From assembly GCF_040581415.1 (NCBI RefSeq), contig NZ_CP114014.1, positions 1,798,001-1,862,000 on the forward strand: a stretch of DNA of 64,000 bases, in the 5' to 3' direction. Every line of letters starts with the position of its first letter. The stretch's first letter is position 1. Under the pieces are notes generated by a model. It was not told the origin of the DNA. It saw nothing but the letters and a program-made list of their open reading frames with translations, and searched no databases. The position numbers were made by a program, and so were the translations under genes. This document shows, piece after piece, positions 1 through 8,810 of the stretch. This stretch comes from Paraconexibacter sp040581415. Lineage in GTDB: Bacteria; Actinomycetota; Thermoleophilia; Solirubrobacterales; Solirubrobacteraceae.

Positions 1-10
1 GACCTCCGCC

Positions 11-1486
11 ATGCCGTCAGCAGTTCGTAGAGGGGCCGCGCTCGCTGCTCTGGTGTCCGTCGTGGCAGTCGCGGCACCGGCCGCCGCAAGCGGCGCGCAG
101 GCGTCGGTGCAGGCCCGCGTCGCCAAGTGCCCGAAGCTGCCGGCCGGGGTGAAGGAGGGCAAGGACGTGCGGTGCTACGCGGTGCGCCAGCCGCTGCGCC
201 ACGGCCGCCGACCGGACGACCAGCGGAAGGTCACCATCGGCGTCACGCGCGCCGTGGCGCTGAGGCACACCAGCGCCCCGCCGCTGATCTTCCTGTCCGG
301 CGGCCCGGGCGAGCCGAACGCGCAGAACGTCCTGGCGGCTGTGAAGCCCAAGCAGCCGAACGCGCTGTCCAGCCTGCGCCGCACGCGGGACATCTATTTC
401 ATCGAGCAGCGCGGGGTCGGCCTGTCGAGGCCCGAGCTCAGCTGCGAGAAGGAGATGAAGGCCGCAACGTCGATCCCGGGCACCGATGCGGAGATCAGCG
501 CCTTGGTGATCGCGACCTACGAGGCCTGCGCCGGCCGCCTCAAGCGCCAGGGCATCGACCTGGGCGGGTTCACCACCGCCCAGATCGCGCAGGACCTCGA
601 CAGCGTGCGCCGCGCGCTGCACATCGGACGGGCCGACGTGCAGGCGACGTCGTACGGCACGAAGGTCGCGCTCGCGGCCGCGCAGCGCAACCCGAAGTGG
701 ATCCGGCGGATGTTGCTGGTGTCGACGATCGACCCGCGCGCGAACTTCGCCCTCGACGCGCCGGGGAACCTCGTCCGTGCCGTCAACACCCTCAACGCCA
801 CCTGCAACCTCACCAGCTGCCGCACGCGCTACGGCAACCTGCGGGAGAAGCTCGACGCCGGCATCGAGTCCCTCGCCCAGGCTCCGCTCACCAGTCCGGC
901 CGCACCCGGACAGGTCCTGACGGCGGGTCTCGCGATCACGAAGGTGTTCAGCGCCTTCTACACCAAGCAGGGCATCGATCAGCTTCCGTCGCTCATCAGC
1001 GCGATCGCCCGTCGCGATCCCAAGCTGCTCAAGGCCGGCGACGCGGGCGCCACCGCCGGCCTGGTGACCGGCCAGGAGTACTCGGTGCTCTGCGGCGAGG
1101 AGCTCTCCCACCTGACCGCGGCGCGGATCGCCCGCGCCAGCGCGTCGCTGCCCAGCTACGCCCGGACCTTCGCCGGGACCCAGACCACGCTCGGGCTGCC
1201 GGCTGTCTCCATCTGCAAGGCGTTCGATCGCAAGCCCCAGGTCGCGCGCCCGACCGGGCTCAGCAACGTGCGCATGCCGGTGTTGCTGGTGTCCGGCTCG
1301 CTGGACCAGGTGACGCCGCCGAGCTACGCCGCGGCCGTGCGCAAGCGGCTGCCGCGCGCCACCAGCATCACGCTGCCGGCCGGGCACTCGGCGGTCAACA
1401 ACGTCGGGCCGTGCGGCCAGAAGCTCGTCGTCGCGTTCTTCGACGTCAAGCGCCTGCCGCAGTGCCCGAAGCAGCGCCGGAACTGA
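11..1486 (+). CDS. Secreted alpha/beta hydrolase (TAP-like C-terminus)
   Basis: Likely an exported peptidase or esterase of the alpha/beta-hydrolase fold, 491 aa. Residues 1-28 form an Ala-rich signal peptide. A GGPG oxyanion-hole motif at residues 97-100 is typical of the prolyl-aminopeptidase/tripeptidyl-peptidase branch. The nucleophile is probably Ser214 in an ATSYGT context. The last third has the Asp (VSGSLDQVTPP) and His (AGHSAVNN) expected of the C-terminal TAP-like domain of Streptomyces tripeptidyl aminopeptidases. Several cysteines suggest extracytoplasmic disulfides. The start at the first ATG is the only good one, but the window begins 10 bases upstream, so promoter and neighbours are unseen. 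Substrate unknown. Confidence 0.85.
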   Translation: MPSAVRRGAALAALVSVVAVAAPAAASGAQASVQARVAKCPKLPAGVKEGKDVRCYAVRQPLRHGRRPDDQRKVTIGVTRAVALRHTSAPPLIFLSGGPGEPNAQNVLAAVKPKQPNALSSLRRTRDIYFIEQRGVGLSRPELSCEKEMKAATSIPGTDAEISALVIATYEACAGRLKRQGIDLGGFTTAQIAQDLDSVRRALHIGRADVQATSYGTKVALAAAQRNPKWIRRMLLVSTIDPRANFALDAPGNLVRAVNTLNATCNLTSCRTRYGNLREKLDAGIESLAQAPLTSPAAPGQVLTAGLAITKVFSAFYTKQGIDQLPSLISAIARRDPKLLKAGDAGATAGLVTGQEYSVLCGEELSHLTAARIARASASLPSYARTFAGTQTTLGLPAVSICKAFDRKPQVARPTGLSNVRMPVLLVSGSLDQVTPPSYAAAVRKRLPRATSITLPAGHSAVNNVGPCGQKLVVAFFDVKRLPQCPKQRRN

Positions 1487-1553
1487 TCAGGCGAGCGGGC
1501 GCGCAAAGACCCGGGTGGGAACCCTGATGTGAGGAGGGGTGCGCTGCGACAGC

Positions 1554-2024
1554 ATGCGGCCCATGCGACGCCTCCTGCTGCTCCTCGCCCTGTCCCCGCT
1601 CGTCCTGCTCGTCGGTTGCGGCGACAGCAACTCGGACTCCACCGGGGGCACGTCCGCCACCACGGCCGTGACGACGACGATCGCCGCCGCCCCCGATACC
1701 GACGCGGCCGCCGCCTGGTCCGGGAGCTGGCGGTCGTCGTTTGGGGCGATGGAGCTGTCCGCGGGAGCCGACGGCAGGGTCACCGGGACCTACGCGTACT
1801 GCGGCGGCACCGTCACCGGCACCGTGTCGGGGACGGTCTTCACCGGCACCTGGGCCGAGGACCCGTCCTCCGGAAGCTGTCAGAAGCGGGGCGCGACCGC
1901 GGACACCTCCGGCGACTTCACCTTCACGATGAACGGCGACGGGACGTCGTTCGAGGGCAGCTGGACCTACGCCGACGGCCGGAAGAACAGCGGCGGCGAC
2001 CGCTGGACGGGCACCCGCGGCTGA
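1554..2024 (+). CDS. Small lipoprotein of unknown function
   Basis: 156-residue predicted lipoprotein. The N-terminus is MRPMRR, a Leu-rich hydrophobic stretch and a lipobox LVGC, followed by a Ser/Thr/Asp/Ala linker and a compact domain with repeated Gly-Thr beta-strand patterns (GTYAYCGGTVTG, GTWAEDPSSG). It resembles small secreted beta-barrel domains, but I do not recognise a family. A GTG at 1539 and an ATG at 1563 are alternative starts. I chose 1554 because GAGGAGG at 1531-1537 is too close for 1539 and because the signal peptide then has a normal length. It follows the hydrolase by 67 bp and could be co-transcribed. Confidence 0.7.
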   Translation: MRPMRRLLLLLALSPLVLLVGCGDSNSDSTGGTSATTAVTTTIAAAPDTDAAAAWSGSWRSSFGAMELSAGADGRVTGTYAYCGGTVTGTVSGTVFTGTWAEDPSSGSCQKRGATADTSGDFTFTMNGDGTSFEGSWTYADGRKNSGGDRWTGTRG

Positions 2025-2113
2025 GGCCCCAGCCTGCACTCGGCGAACGCCGGCGCGGGAGCCGCGGCCGCCGACCGGATCGGTGCGTCGTCCCCGCGTC
2101 GGTGCTTCCGAAT

Positions 2114-2164
2114 GGACACCCCGACGTCCGCTAGATTAGTGTCCAGGTCGAATCTAGAGACACT
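2114..2164 (+). promoter_or_regulatory. Interleaved dyads over the promoter of the next gene
   Basis: Three inverted repeats are interleaved in an unusually AT-rich patch. GGACAC (2114-2119) pairs with GTGTCC (2139-2144), CTAGATT (2131-2137) with AATCTAG (2151-2157), and AGTGTC (2138-2143) with GACACT (2159-2164). TAGATT at 2132-2137 could be the -10 element, so the central dyad would span -10 to the leader. This is probably an operator. The dyads are mutually exclusive as hairpins, so an RNA switch is conceivable but less likely. Confidence 0.45.
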
Positions 2165-2165
2165 G

Positions 2166-2375
2166 ATGTCTGCTCCCGCCCAACACGCCCAACCGGGCTC
2201 CCGCACCTACGTCTTGGACAACGCCTCGGAATCCGCCCTGCAGTGCGTCCTGGCCGCACGGCTCGAGATCGCCGCGGCCGTGGGCGGCGACGCCGAGGCA
2301 CTCGACCGCCTGGAACGGGCGCTGGACGCGGCCGTGCTGGCGCTCCGCGATCTCACGGAGGACGGCGCGGTCTGA
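2166..2375 (+). CDS. Small helical protein, unknown
   Basis: 69 aa. The ATG at 2166 is preferred because an in-frame ATG at 2112 would place translation through the dyad-rich promoter. After a short polar N-terminus the protein is an Ala/Leu/Glu-rich amphipathic helix (residues about 20-65: many A, L, E, D, R). It has one cysteine and no membrane segment. I do not recognise the family. It stands alone between the lipoprotein and the convergent molybdopterin enzyme, with a dyad-rich control region, so it may be a conditionally expressed regulator or stress protein; that is a guess. Confidence 0.5.
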   Translation: MSAPAQHAQPGSRTYVLDNASESALQCVLAARLEIAAAVGGDAEALDRLERALDAAVLALRDLTEDGAV

Positions 2376-2400
2376 AGGCGCGGGCGCGCCCGTGCCGTCG

Positions 2401-4692
2401 TCAGCCGGCGACGGCCGCCGGCACGCGGACCGGTTCCAGCGCCACGGCGATCCCGTTGAGGATCGCGGTCCCGCTCAGCGGCTCGAGCTCCTGGTCGTCG
2501 GCCAGGATGTTCGAGTTGACGCCCGCGTGCGCGGCGGCGACCTGCATCGCCATGCCCGGCAGGTCGTGGCCCCAGCCGTGCGGGATCGAGACGACCCCCG
2601 GCATCACGTCGGCCGTCACCTGGACCGGCAGCTCGATGGCGCCGGTCCGGGCGGTGACGCGGGCACTGCCGCCGTCGACGAGCTCCAGGCGGTCGGCGTC
2701 GTCCGGGTGCACCCAGACCGTGCAGCGCTCCTTGCCCTTCACCAGCGGCGTGAGGTTGTGCATCCACGAGTTGTTCGACCGCAGGTCGCGGCGCCCGACC
2801 AGCCGCAGCGGCCGGTCCGGGTCGGCGCGCTCGACCGTCCACTCCTCGAGCCGGACGTGCAGGCGCTCGACGTCACCCACGAGCAGTGGCGGTGTCAGGT
2901 CGATACGGCCGGTCGGCGTCCGGAGCACCTCGGGCAGCCGCGGTTTCAGCGCGCCGAGGTCGATCCCGTGGGGCTCCGCCTCGAGCGCGGCGAGGGACAG
3001 CGTCCCCGGTGCGTCGCCCGCACCGAAGCCGTCGCCGTACGGACCGGTGCGGAGCAGCAGGTCGAGCAGCCGCTCGGGGCCGACCCGCGGCGCGAGCGCG
3101 GCCAGGATCTCGTCGACGGACCGATCGGCGATGACAGAGCCCGTCGCGCCGATCGCGCGCCGGACCGCCTCGCCCGCGACGAACGCGTCGATCGCCGGAA
3201 CGCTCGCGTCCGCGCCCTGCCCGGTCACCACCCCGACGAGCCGCAGCAGCGTCTCCCACTCGTGCGGCATCCCCGCCGGCGGATCGAACAGCGGCGGCGA
3301 GTAGTTGGCCACGTCGCGGATCGCGAAGCTGTAAAGCGCGACGTCGTAGTGGGGGCGTTCGAGCGGGGAGGGCACCGGCAGGATCACGTCCGCGTGCCGG
3401 GTCGTCTCGTTGAGGTAGATGTCGACGCTGACCATGAACTCGAGCTCGTCGAAGGCGGCGGCAAGCCGGCTCGAGTTCGGGGTCGAGACGATCGGGTTGC
3501 CGGCCATCGTGATCAGCGCACGGACCCGGCCCTCGCCGGGCGTCTGGATCTCTTCCGCAAGCACGGCGGCCGGGAGCTCGCCGAAGACCTCGGGCAGCCC
3601 GCGGACCCGCGAGCTGAACCGCCCGGGGGCGACCCCGCGGCCGCGGCCGGGCTCACCGGTGAGGTTCGGTCCGCCGGTCGCCGGGGTCGTGAACATCGCG
3701 CCGCCGGGGCGATCGAGGTTCCCGGTCAGGACGTTGAGCACGTCGACCAGCCACGACGCAGTCGTCCCGAAGGTCGTCGTCGTCGTGCCGATCCGGCCGT
3801 AGACGGCGGCGGCCTGAGCAGCCGCGAGCTCGCGCGCCATCCGCTCGATCACGTCCGCCGGGATGCCACAGGCGGCGGCGACCTCGGCCGGGGGGAAGCC
3901 CGCCGCCAGCTCGCGCAGCTCGTCGAGGCCGTCGAGCAGGCCGTCGACCTGCGCGCCCGGGGCGACCAGGGACTCGGCGAACAGCACGTGCACCATCGCG
4001 AACAGCAGCAGGCTGTCGGTTCCGGGGCGGATGAAGACGTGCTCGTCGGCGACCTGGGCGGTCCGGGTGCGCCGCGGGTCGACGACGACGACCTTGCCGC
4101 CGCGCTCCTGGATGGCGCGCAGGCGGCCCCGGACGTTCGGCGCCGTCATCAGCGAGCCGTTGGAGGCGAGGGGGTTCGCGCCCAGGATCAGCAGGTGGTC
4201 GGTCCGGTCGAGGTCCGGGATCGGGACGCTGACGGCCGTCCCGAACATCAGCCCGGACGCGAGCTGCTTGGGGTACTGGTCGACCGTCGACGCCGAGGTG
4301 ATGTTCTTCGTCCCCAGCGCCTTCAGCAGGACCCGGCCGTAGAGCATCTGCGACAGGTTGTGCGCGCTCGGGTTGCCGAGGTAGGCCGCGACGCTGTCCC
4401 GCCCGTGCTCGGCCTGGATCGGGGGCAGGCGGCGCTCGATCACCGCGAACGCCTCGTCCCACGTCGCCTCCGCGAACGTCCCGTCGGACTGCTTGACGAG
4501 CGGCACCCGCAACCGGTCCGGGTCGTCGTGGAGCGCGGCGAGCGAGCCACCCTTCGGGCAGATGAAGCCCGCCGAGAAGACGTCGTCGGCGTCGCCCTGG
4601 ATCCGGGTGACGCGGTCGTCCTCCACCGTGACCTCCAGTCCGCACGTGGCTTCGCACAGCGGACAGGTCCTGACGCTCACCGAGTCGGGCAT
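2401..4692 (-). CDS. Molybdopterin-dependent oxidoreductase with N-terminal 4Fe-4S site
   Basis: 763-residue cytoplasmic member of the MopB/DMSO-reductase superfamily. Cys10, Cys13, Cys17 and Cys45 (CPLCEATC then ICPKG) form the 4Fe-4S site of the formate dehydrogenase/assimilatory nitrate reductase type. The body has bis-MGD binding motifs (LGANPLASNG, VVVDPRRTRTA) and the C-terminal molydopterin dinucleotide-binding domain (about 640-760). No twin-arginine signal is visible. The Mo-ligand position lacks an obvious Cys or Sec, so the reaction cannot be assigned. No electron-transfer subunit is adjacent. mobA and moaA further along supply the cofactor pathway. Start ATG 4692 lies 56 bp from the divergent uvrC. 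Confidence 0.9.
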   Translation of the reverse strand: MPDSVSVRTCPLCEATCGLEVTVEDDRVTRIQGDADDVFSAGFICPKGGSLAALHDDPDRLRVPLVKQSDGTFAEATWDEAFAVIERRLPPIQAEHGRDSVAAYLGNPSAHNLSQMLYGRVLLKALGTKNITSASTVDQYPKQLASGLMFGTAVSVPIPDLDRTDHLLILGANPLASNGSLMTAPNVRGRLRAIQERGGKVVVVDPRRTRTAQVADEHVFIRPGTDSLLLFAMVHVLFAESLVAPGAQVDGLLDGLDELRELAAGFPPAEVAAACGIPADVIERMARELAAAQAAAVYGRIGTTTTTFGTTASWLVDVLNVLTGNLDRPGGAMFTTPATGGPNLTGEPGRGRGVAPGRFSSRVRGLPEVFGELPAAVLAEEIQTPGEGRVRALITMAGNPIVSTPNSSRLAAAFDELEFMVSVDIYLNETTRHADVILPVPSPLERPHYDVALYSFAIRDVANYSPPLFDPPAGMPHEWETLLRLVGVVTGQGADASVPAIDAFVAGEAVRRAIGATGSVIADRSVDEILAALAPRVGPERLLDLLLRTGPYGDGFGAGDAPGTLSLAALEAEPHGIDLGALKPRLPEVLRTPTGRIDLTPPLLVGDVERLHVRLEEWTVERADPDRPLRLVGRRDLRSNNSWMHNLTPLVKGKERCTVWVHPDDADRLELVDGGSARVTARTGAIELPVQVTADVMPGVVSIPHGWGHDLPGMAMQVAAAHAGVNSNILADDQELEPLSGTAILNGIAVALEPVRVPAAVAG

Positions 4693-4747
4693 GACGGGAG
4701 TCTACGGGGCGCGGGAACGCCTGACCGCGTCTCTATCCTCGATCGCG

Positions 4748-6637
4748 GTGAGTCCCGATGGTCAGACAGACAGCCGCAGGTCGCGGCTGGCCGCGCAGCG
4801 CAAGCAGCTCCCCGACGGTCCGGGCGTCTACCTGTTCCGGGACGAGAAGGGCAAGGTCATCTACGTCGGCAAGGCGATCTCGATCCGCAAGCGGGTCGGG
4901 TCGCACTTCTCGAACCCGGTCACCCGGGGCGCCGTCGAGATGACCTCGGTGATCGACAGCGTCGAGTTCGTCCTCGTGTCGTCCGAGACCGAGGCGCTGC
5001 TGACCGAGCAGGGGTTCATCAAGCAGTACCGCCCGCGGTTCAACATCCGCCTGCGGGACGACAAGTCCTACCCGTACATCGCGATCTCGATGGACGAGGA
5101 CTACCCCCGCGTCTACTTCACGCGCGAGCGACACCGCAAGAGCCGGCTCTACTTCGGGCCCTACTCGAACGCGAAGCGGGTGCGGTCCACCCTCGACACG
5201 CTCGGCAAGGTCTTCATGATCCGCTCCTGCACCGGCGCCGAGCCGGGCCGTCGCAGCGGGTCGCCCTGCCTGGACTTCCACATCAAGCGCTGCGGCGCGC
5301 CGTGCGTCGACTACGTCAGCAAGGCCGAGTACCGCGAGGGGATCGACGGGGTCGTCCGCTTCCTGTCCGGGCGCTACCGCGACATCGAGCGGGAGCTCGA
5401 GCAGCGGATGCGCGACGCCTCCGCCGTCCAGGAGTACGAGCAGGCCGCGGTCGAGCACAACCGGCTGCGCGCGGTGCGGTCCCTGCTCGAGCGCCAGCGG
5501 GTCGCGAACGAGTCGGTGGGGACGGTCGACTGCGTCGCGATCGCGGTCGAGGGGACGGACGCCAACGCGCAGGTCTTCCAGGTCCGGGACGGGGTGCTGA
5601 GCGACCGGCAGTCGTTCTACCTCGAGAACCTGACCGAGTCGCCGATCGGCGAGGTCGCGCGCGAGTTCGTCCTGCAGTACTACGCGGGGGCGATCGCGAT
5701 CCCGCCGCAGATCGTGGTCCAGGCGGGCTTCGAGGACGCGGTCGCGACGGCGGGCGCGTTGAGCGAGCGGCGCGGGGCCAAGGTCGAGGTCCGGCTGGCG
5801 GAGCGGGGGGACAAGCGGCGGCTGCTGGACCTGGCCGAGCGCAACGCTCAGCTCGCGCTCGACCAGGAGAAGCTGAAGAGCGAGCGCAAGCGGCAGCAGC
5901 GGGTCGAGGCGCTGGACGGGCTGCAGGAGGCACTCGGGATGGACGTGCTGCCGCTGCGGGTCGAGTGCTTCGACATCTCGAACCTGATGGGGACGCACAC
6001 CGTCGCGTCGATGGTCGTGTTCGAGGGCGGCGCGCCGAAGAAGTCCGACTACCGGCGGTTCACCATCCGCGGCGGGACCGAGGGCGTGCCGGACGACTTC
6101 GCGTCGATGGAGGAGGTGCTGTCGCGCCGCCTGAAGCAGTGGGAGGCGCAGCAGGACCTCAGCCCGCACGACCCGAACCGCAACGAGTCGTTCGCGACGC
6201 TGCCGAACGTCGTGGTCATCGACGGCGGTCCGGGTCAGCTCGCTGCCGGCATGCGCGCGCTCGACGGCTGGCAGGAGAAGGGGGTGACGATCATCTCGCT
6301 CGCCAAGCGCATCGAGGAGGTCTTCGTCCCGAGCCGGCGGGCCCCGATCGTCCTCGGCCACGAGACCCCCGAGCTCCAGCTGCTGCAACGGGTGCGCGAC
6401 GAGGCGCACCGGTTCGCCATCAGCCACCACCGCATCCGCCGCGACGGCGCGATGCTGACGTCGGCGCTCGATTCGCTGCCGGGGGTCGGCCCGGCGCGCA
6501 AACGGGTCCTGCTGAAGCACTTCGGGTCGCCGGAGGCGGTGCTCTCGGCGACGCGGGACCAGCTGGAGAGCGTGCCGGGGCTGCCGGGCAAGACCGCGCG
6601 CGAGGTCTACACGTTCCTGCACCGGACCGGCGACTGA
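4748..6637 (+). CDS. uvrC: Excinuclease ABC subunit C
   Basis: 629 aa, the nuclease that makes both incisions in nucleotide excision repair with UvrA and UvrB. The N-terminal GIY-YIG domain (GVYLFRDEKGKVIYVGKA), UVR UvrB-binding motif near 220 (EYEQAAVEHNRLRAV), RNase H-like C-terminal nuclease (IDGGPGQL with catalytic Asp) and tandem helix-hairpin-helix (LPGVGPARKRVLLKHFGS) are all present. An upstream in-frame ATG at 4493 would run antisense through the molybdopterin gene. GTG 4748 gives the family start and has TATCCT at 4734-4739, 8 nt before it, so a leaderless mRNA is likely. The 3' end is duplicated just downstream. Confidence 0.97.
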   Translation: MSPDGQTDSRRSRLAAQRKQLPDGPGVYLFRDEKGKVIYVGKAISIRKRVGSHFSNPVTRGAVEMTSVIDSVEFVLVSSETEALLTEQGFIKQYRPRFNIRLRDDKSYPYIAISMDEDYPRVYFTRERHRKSRLYFGPYSNAKRVRSTLDTLGKVFMIRSCTGAEPGRRSGSPCLDFHIKRCGAPCVDYVSKAEYREGIDGVVRFLSGRYRDIERELEQRMRDASAVQEYEQAAVEHNRLRAVRSLLERQRVANESVGTVDCVAIAVEGTDANAQVFQVRDGVLSDRQSFYLENLTESPIGEVAREFVLQYYAGAIAIPPQIVVQAGFEDAVATAGALSERRGAKVEVRLAERGDKRRLLDLAERNAQLALDQEKLKSERKRQQRVEALDGLQEALGMDVLPLRVECFDISNLMGTHTVASMVVFEGGAPKKSDYRRFTIRGGTEGVPDDFASMEEVLSRRLKQWEAQQDLSPHDPNRNESFATLPNVVVIDGGPGQLAAGMRALDGWQEKGVTIISLAKRIEEVFVPSRRAPIVLGHETPELQLLQRVRDEAHRFAISHHRIRRDGAMLTSALDSLPGVGPARKRVLLKHFGSPEAVLSATRDQLESVPGLPGKTAREVYTFLHRTGD

Positions 6638-6701
6638 CGCCGCGCGGAGCGCCGCGTCGTCGCTGTCTCCGCTCGGTCCGGCGACTGACGCCGCGCGGAG
6701 C
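6624..6701 (+). repeat. Direct repeat duplicating the uvrC 3' end
   Basis: Positions 6624-6650 and 6675-6701 match at 26 of 27 bases, with a period of 51 bp. The first copy contains the last codons and TGA stop of uvrC; the second lies wholly in the spacer. What follows (6702-6758) is AT-rich and holds the next promoter. Confidence 0.85.
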
Positions 6702-6758
6702 ATTTGAGCATGAAAAGTATTTGGTCGAAATTCTAGGTATCACGGTATGCTCGCGGGT

Positions 6759-8621
6759 ATGTCCCGACGTGGTGTGCCTCCGCTTGTCGCAGTCCGTCGT
6801 GCCGGCCTGGTCCTCGCCGCCGCAGTCCTCGCGTCGTTCGCCGCGCCGACGGCGCAGGCGGCGTCGGTCACCGCCTCGAGTGGTGCCACGCCGACGACCG
6901 TTGCCTTCGCCGGGGGCCCGGCGGGCGCGGCGAACGTCATCCCGGCGCACCCGGCTTGGGCTTCGCTCGGCGGCTCGTCGTGGATCGGCTACCGGTCCGC
7001 GCAGGACGGTCCGGCCGGGCCCTACGTCTACCGGGCGACCCTGACGTTGCCGCCCGGAGCGCAGAACGGCTCGATCGCGATCACGTGGTACGGCGACGAC
7101 TGCTCCAGCGTCAGCGTCAACGGCGCCGCAAGCGGCCCCTGCGCCGGCAACTTCGCTGCCGGCGGCGTCCAGACCGTTACGCGGCCGGCCATCGTCGGCG
7201 CCAACGCGCTGCGCTTCGACGTCACGAACGGCGGCGGCCCGACCGGCCTCCTCTACCGGGCCGTGGCGACCTACGACGCCGACACGGACCTGGACGGGGT
7301 CGTCGACCCGGTCGACAACTGCCCCGCCGTCCCCAACGCCGGCCAGGCCAACCTCGACGGCGACGCGTTCGGCGACGCCTGCGACGACGACATCGATGGC
7401 GACTTCGTCCTCAACGCGAACGACGCGTTCCCGCTCGACCCGGCGCGCGCCGCGACCGGGACGGCCGGCACCGGCGGCGACCCCGACGGCGACCAGGTGA
7501 CGGTCGCCAAGGCCGAGGACGCGCTCGCCCTCGAAGCGGGCGAGACGCGCACCGCCACCCTCAGCTGCCCTGCCGGCGGGATCATGTCGGACGCCACGGT
7601 TCGCGTCGACGCCGTGGACCAGGGCACCGGTACCCCGGCCTCCGTGCAGGTCCTCGAGCAGCGCTCGACCGCGCCCGGGACGTTCACGTTCACCATCCGC
7701 AACACCGCCAGTGGCCGCGCGCAGGTGAAGCTGACCGCCGTCTGCCTCCCGGCCGCGACCTCCGCGGGCACGCCGCTCGTGGTCGGCGCGCCGCTCGCGA
7801 CACCGCCCACGTCGGTCGGTCCCGGCCCGCAGACCGCTCGCCTGTCGTGCGCGAACGGCCAGATCGCGATCGCGCCTGGCTTCGTCGCGAGCAGCGGCGT
7901 CGCCCGCCTGATCGGCGTCGCCTACGTCGCCGACCAGGGCGCGGTGGGGACGCCCGCGCAGCGCTACCGCACCATCGAGCTCACGTGGGTGGGGGACCCT
8001 GCCCCGGCAACGGTCGTCGGCAGCGTCCGCTGCCTCAGCGCCACGCTCGGCAGTGGCGCGGGCTCGCGGGCGCTGGCGCTCTCGACGCGCACCGGCGGCA
8101 TCGACGCCGCGCCCGGGCAGACGGCGTCCGGCCAGGTCGTGTGCGCGGACGATGCGAAGGGCATCGTCGCGACCTATGCGCTGGCCCCCGGACTGCTACT
8201 GACCGGCTTCGACCCGCAACCCAAGACCCGGGTCTTCCAGGTCTTCAACCCTACGGGCGGCGGGCTGCACGCCGACCTCGGCCTCCTGTGCCTGGGTGAC
8301 CGGACCGGTCGCGCCGGCACGACGACGGTGCTCCGCTCGCTGCGGCTGCGCAGCGCCGCGTCGCTGTCGCGGACGGGCCGCGCGGTTCTCGTGACGGCCA
8401 CGTGCGCGCAGGCCTGCACTGGGCGCATCACGCTGCGCGCCGCGGGCTCGAGCGTCGTGTCCGCCCGCGGCGTCGTCATACGCGCGGCCAAGGGCACGAG
8501 CCGCGTCGTCCTCCGGGTCCTGCCGGGCCAGGCGCAGCGGGTGCGGCGTGCACGGACGGCGCAGGTGACGCTCGTCACGACAGCCGGCACCCAGGTCCAG
8601 ACGGTCACGCTCCGTCGCTGA
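6759..8621 (+). CDS. Secreted protein with thrombospondin type-3 Ca-binding repeats
   Basis: 620 aa exported protein. Residues 1-32 are a signal peptide ending APTAQA. A lectin-like beta region follows (about 35-165). Then come Asp-rich thrombospondin type-3 repeats (DTDLDGVVDPVDNCP, NLDGDAFGDACDDD), which bind Ca2+ in this family, and about 350 residues of beta-rich modules with paired cysteines. There is no sortase or membrane anchor. ATG 6759 is chosen over ATG 6747 because TATGCT at 6746-6751 is a good -10 placing +1 at the start codon. The gene interrupts the usual uvrC-rapZ adjacency. Role unknown; surface adhesion or matrix is plausible. Confidence 0.8.
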   Translation: MSRRGVPPLVAVRRAGLVLAAAVLASFAAPTAQAASVTASSGATPTTVAFAGGPAGAANVIPAHPAWASLGGSSWIGYRSAQDGPAGPYVYRATLTLPPGAQNGSIAITWYGDDCSSVSVNGAASGPCAGNFAAGGVQTVTRPAIVGANALRFDVTNGGGPTGLLYRAVATYDADTDLDGVVDPVDNCPAVPNAGQANLDGDAFGDACDDDIDGDFVLNANDAFPLDPARAATGTAGTGGDPDGDQVTVAKAEDALALEAGETRTATLSCPAGGIMSDATVRVDAVDQGTGTPASVQVLEQRSTAPGTFTFTIRNTASGRAQVKLTAVCLPAATSAGTPLVVGAPLATPPTSVGPGPQTARLSCANGQIAIAPGFVASSGVARLIGVAYVADQGAVGTPAQRYRTIELTWVGDPAPATVVGSVRCLSATLGSGAGSRALALSTRTGGIDAAPGQTASGQVVCADDAKGIVATYALAPGLLLTGFDPQPKTRVFQVFNPTGGGLHADLGLLCLGDRTGRAGTTTVLRSLRLRSAASLSRTGRAVLVTATCAQACTGRITLRAAGSSVVSARGVVIRAAKGTSRVVLRVLPGQAQRVRRARTAQVTLVTTAGTQVQTVTLRR

Positions 8622-8673
8622 CTGCGGTCGGCGGCCCGCCCGAAGGTCGCTGCGGCCGGTCGGCGCGGTGGCG

Positions 8674-8705
8674 CGCGGCGCGTCGCTCTCGCTCGACGCG
8701 CCGCG
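8674..8705 (+). terminator. 12-bp perfect GC hairpin, no T-tract
   Basis: CGCGGCGCGTCG (8674-8685) and CGACGCGCCGCG (8694-8705) form a perfect 12-bp stem with an 8-nt loop, 52 bp after the secreted-protein stop. No U-run follows. It probably ends that transcript in the manner of U-less terminators of high-GC Gram-positives. Confidence 0.6.
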
Positions 8706-8730
8706 GCGACCTCACCGGAGCCCCGCTGCG

Positions 8731-8760
8731 GACAACATAAGCGTTCTCTTAGGCGTTGTC
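8731..8760 (+). promoter_or_regulatory. AT-rich dyad upstream of rapZ
   Basis: GACAAC (8731-8736) pairs with GTTGTC (8755-8760), and inside it TAAG (8738-8741) pairs with CTTA (8748-8751). The element is about 50 bp before the rapZ ATG and is much richer in A/T than its flanks. It is a candidate operator or upstream promoter region; no regulator is identified. Confidence 0.4.
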
Positions 8761-8810
8761 GACCCGATCGCGGTGCGCACTGCCTGCAGCGCGCACGTCA
8801 TCATGGGCCG

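Noticed and set aside
2392..7044. A 4.6 kb plus-strand open frame across the molybdopterin gene and uvrC
   Set aside because: Frame openness is a by-product of high GC; the encoded protein is Arg/Ala/Gly/Asp-rich with no motif, while the frames of the real genes have full domains.
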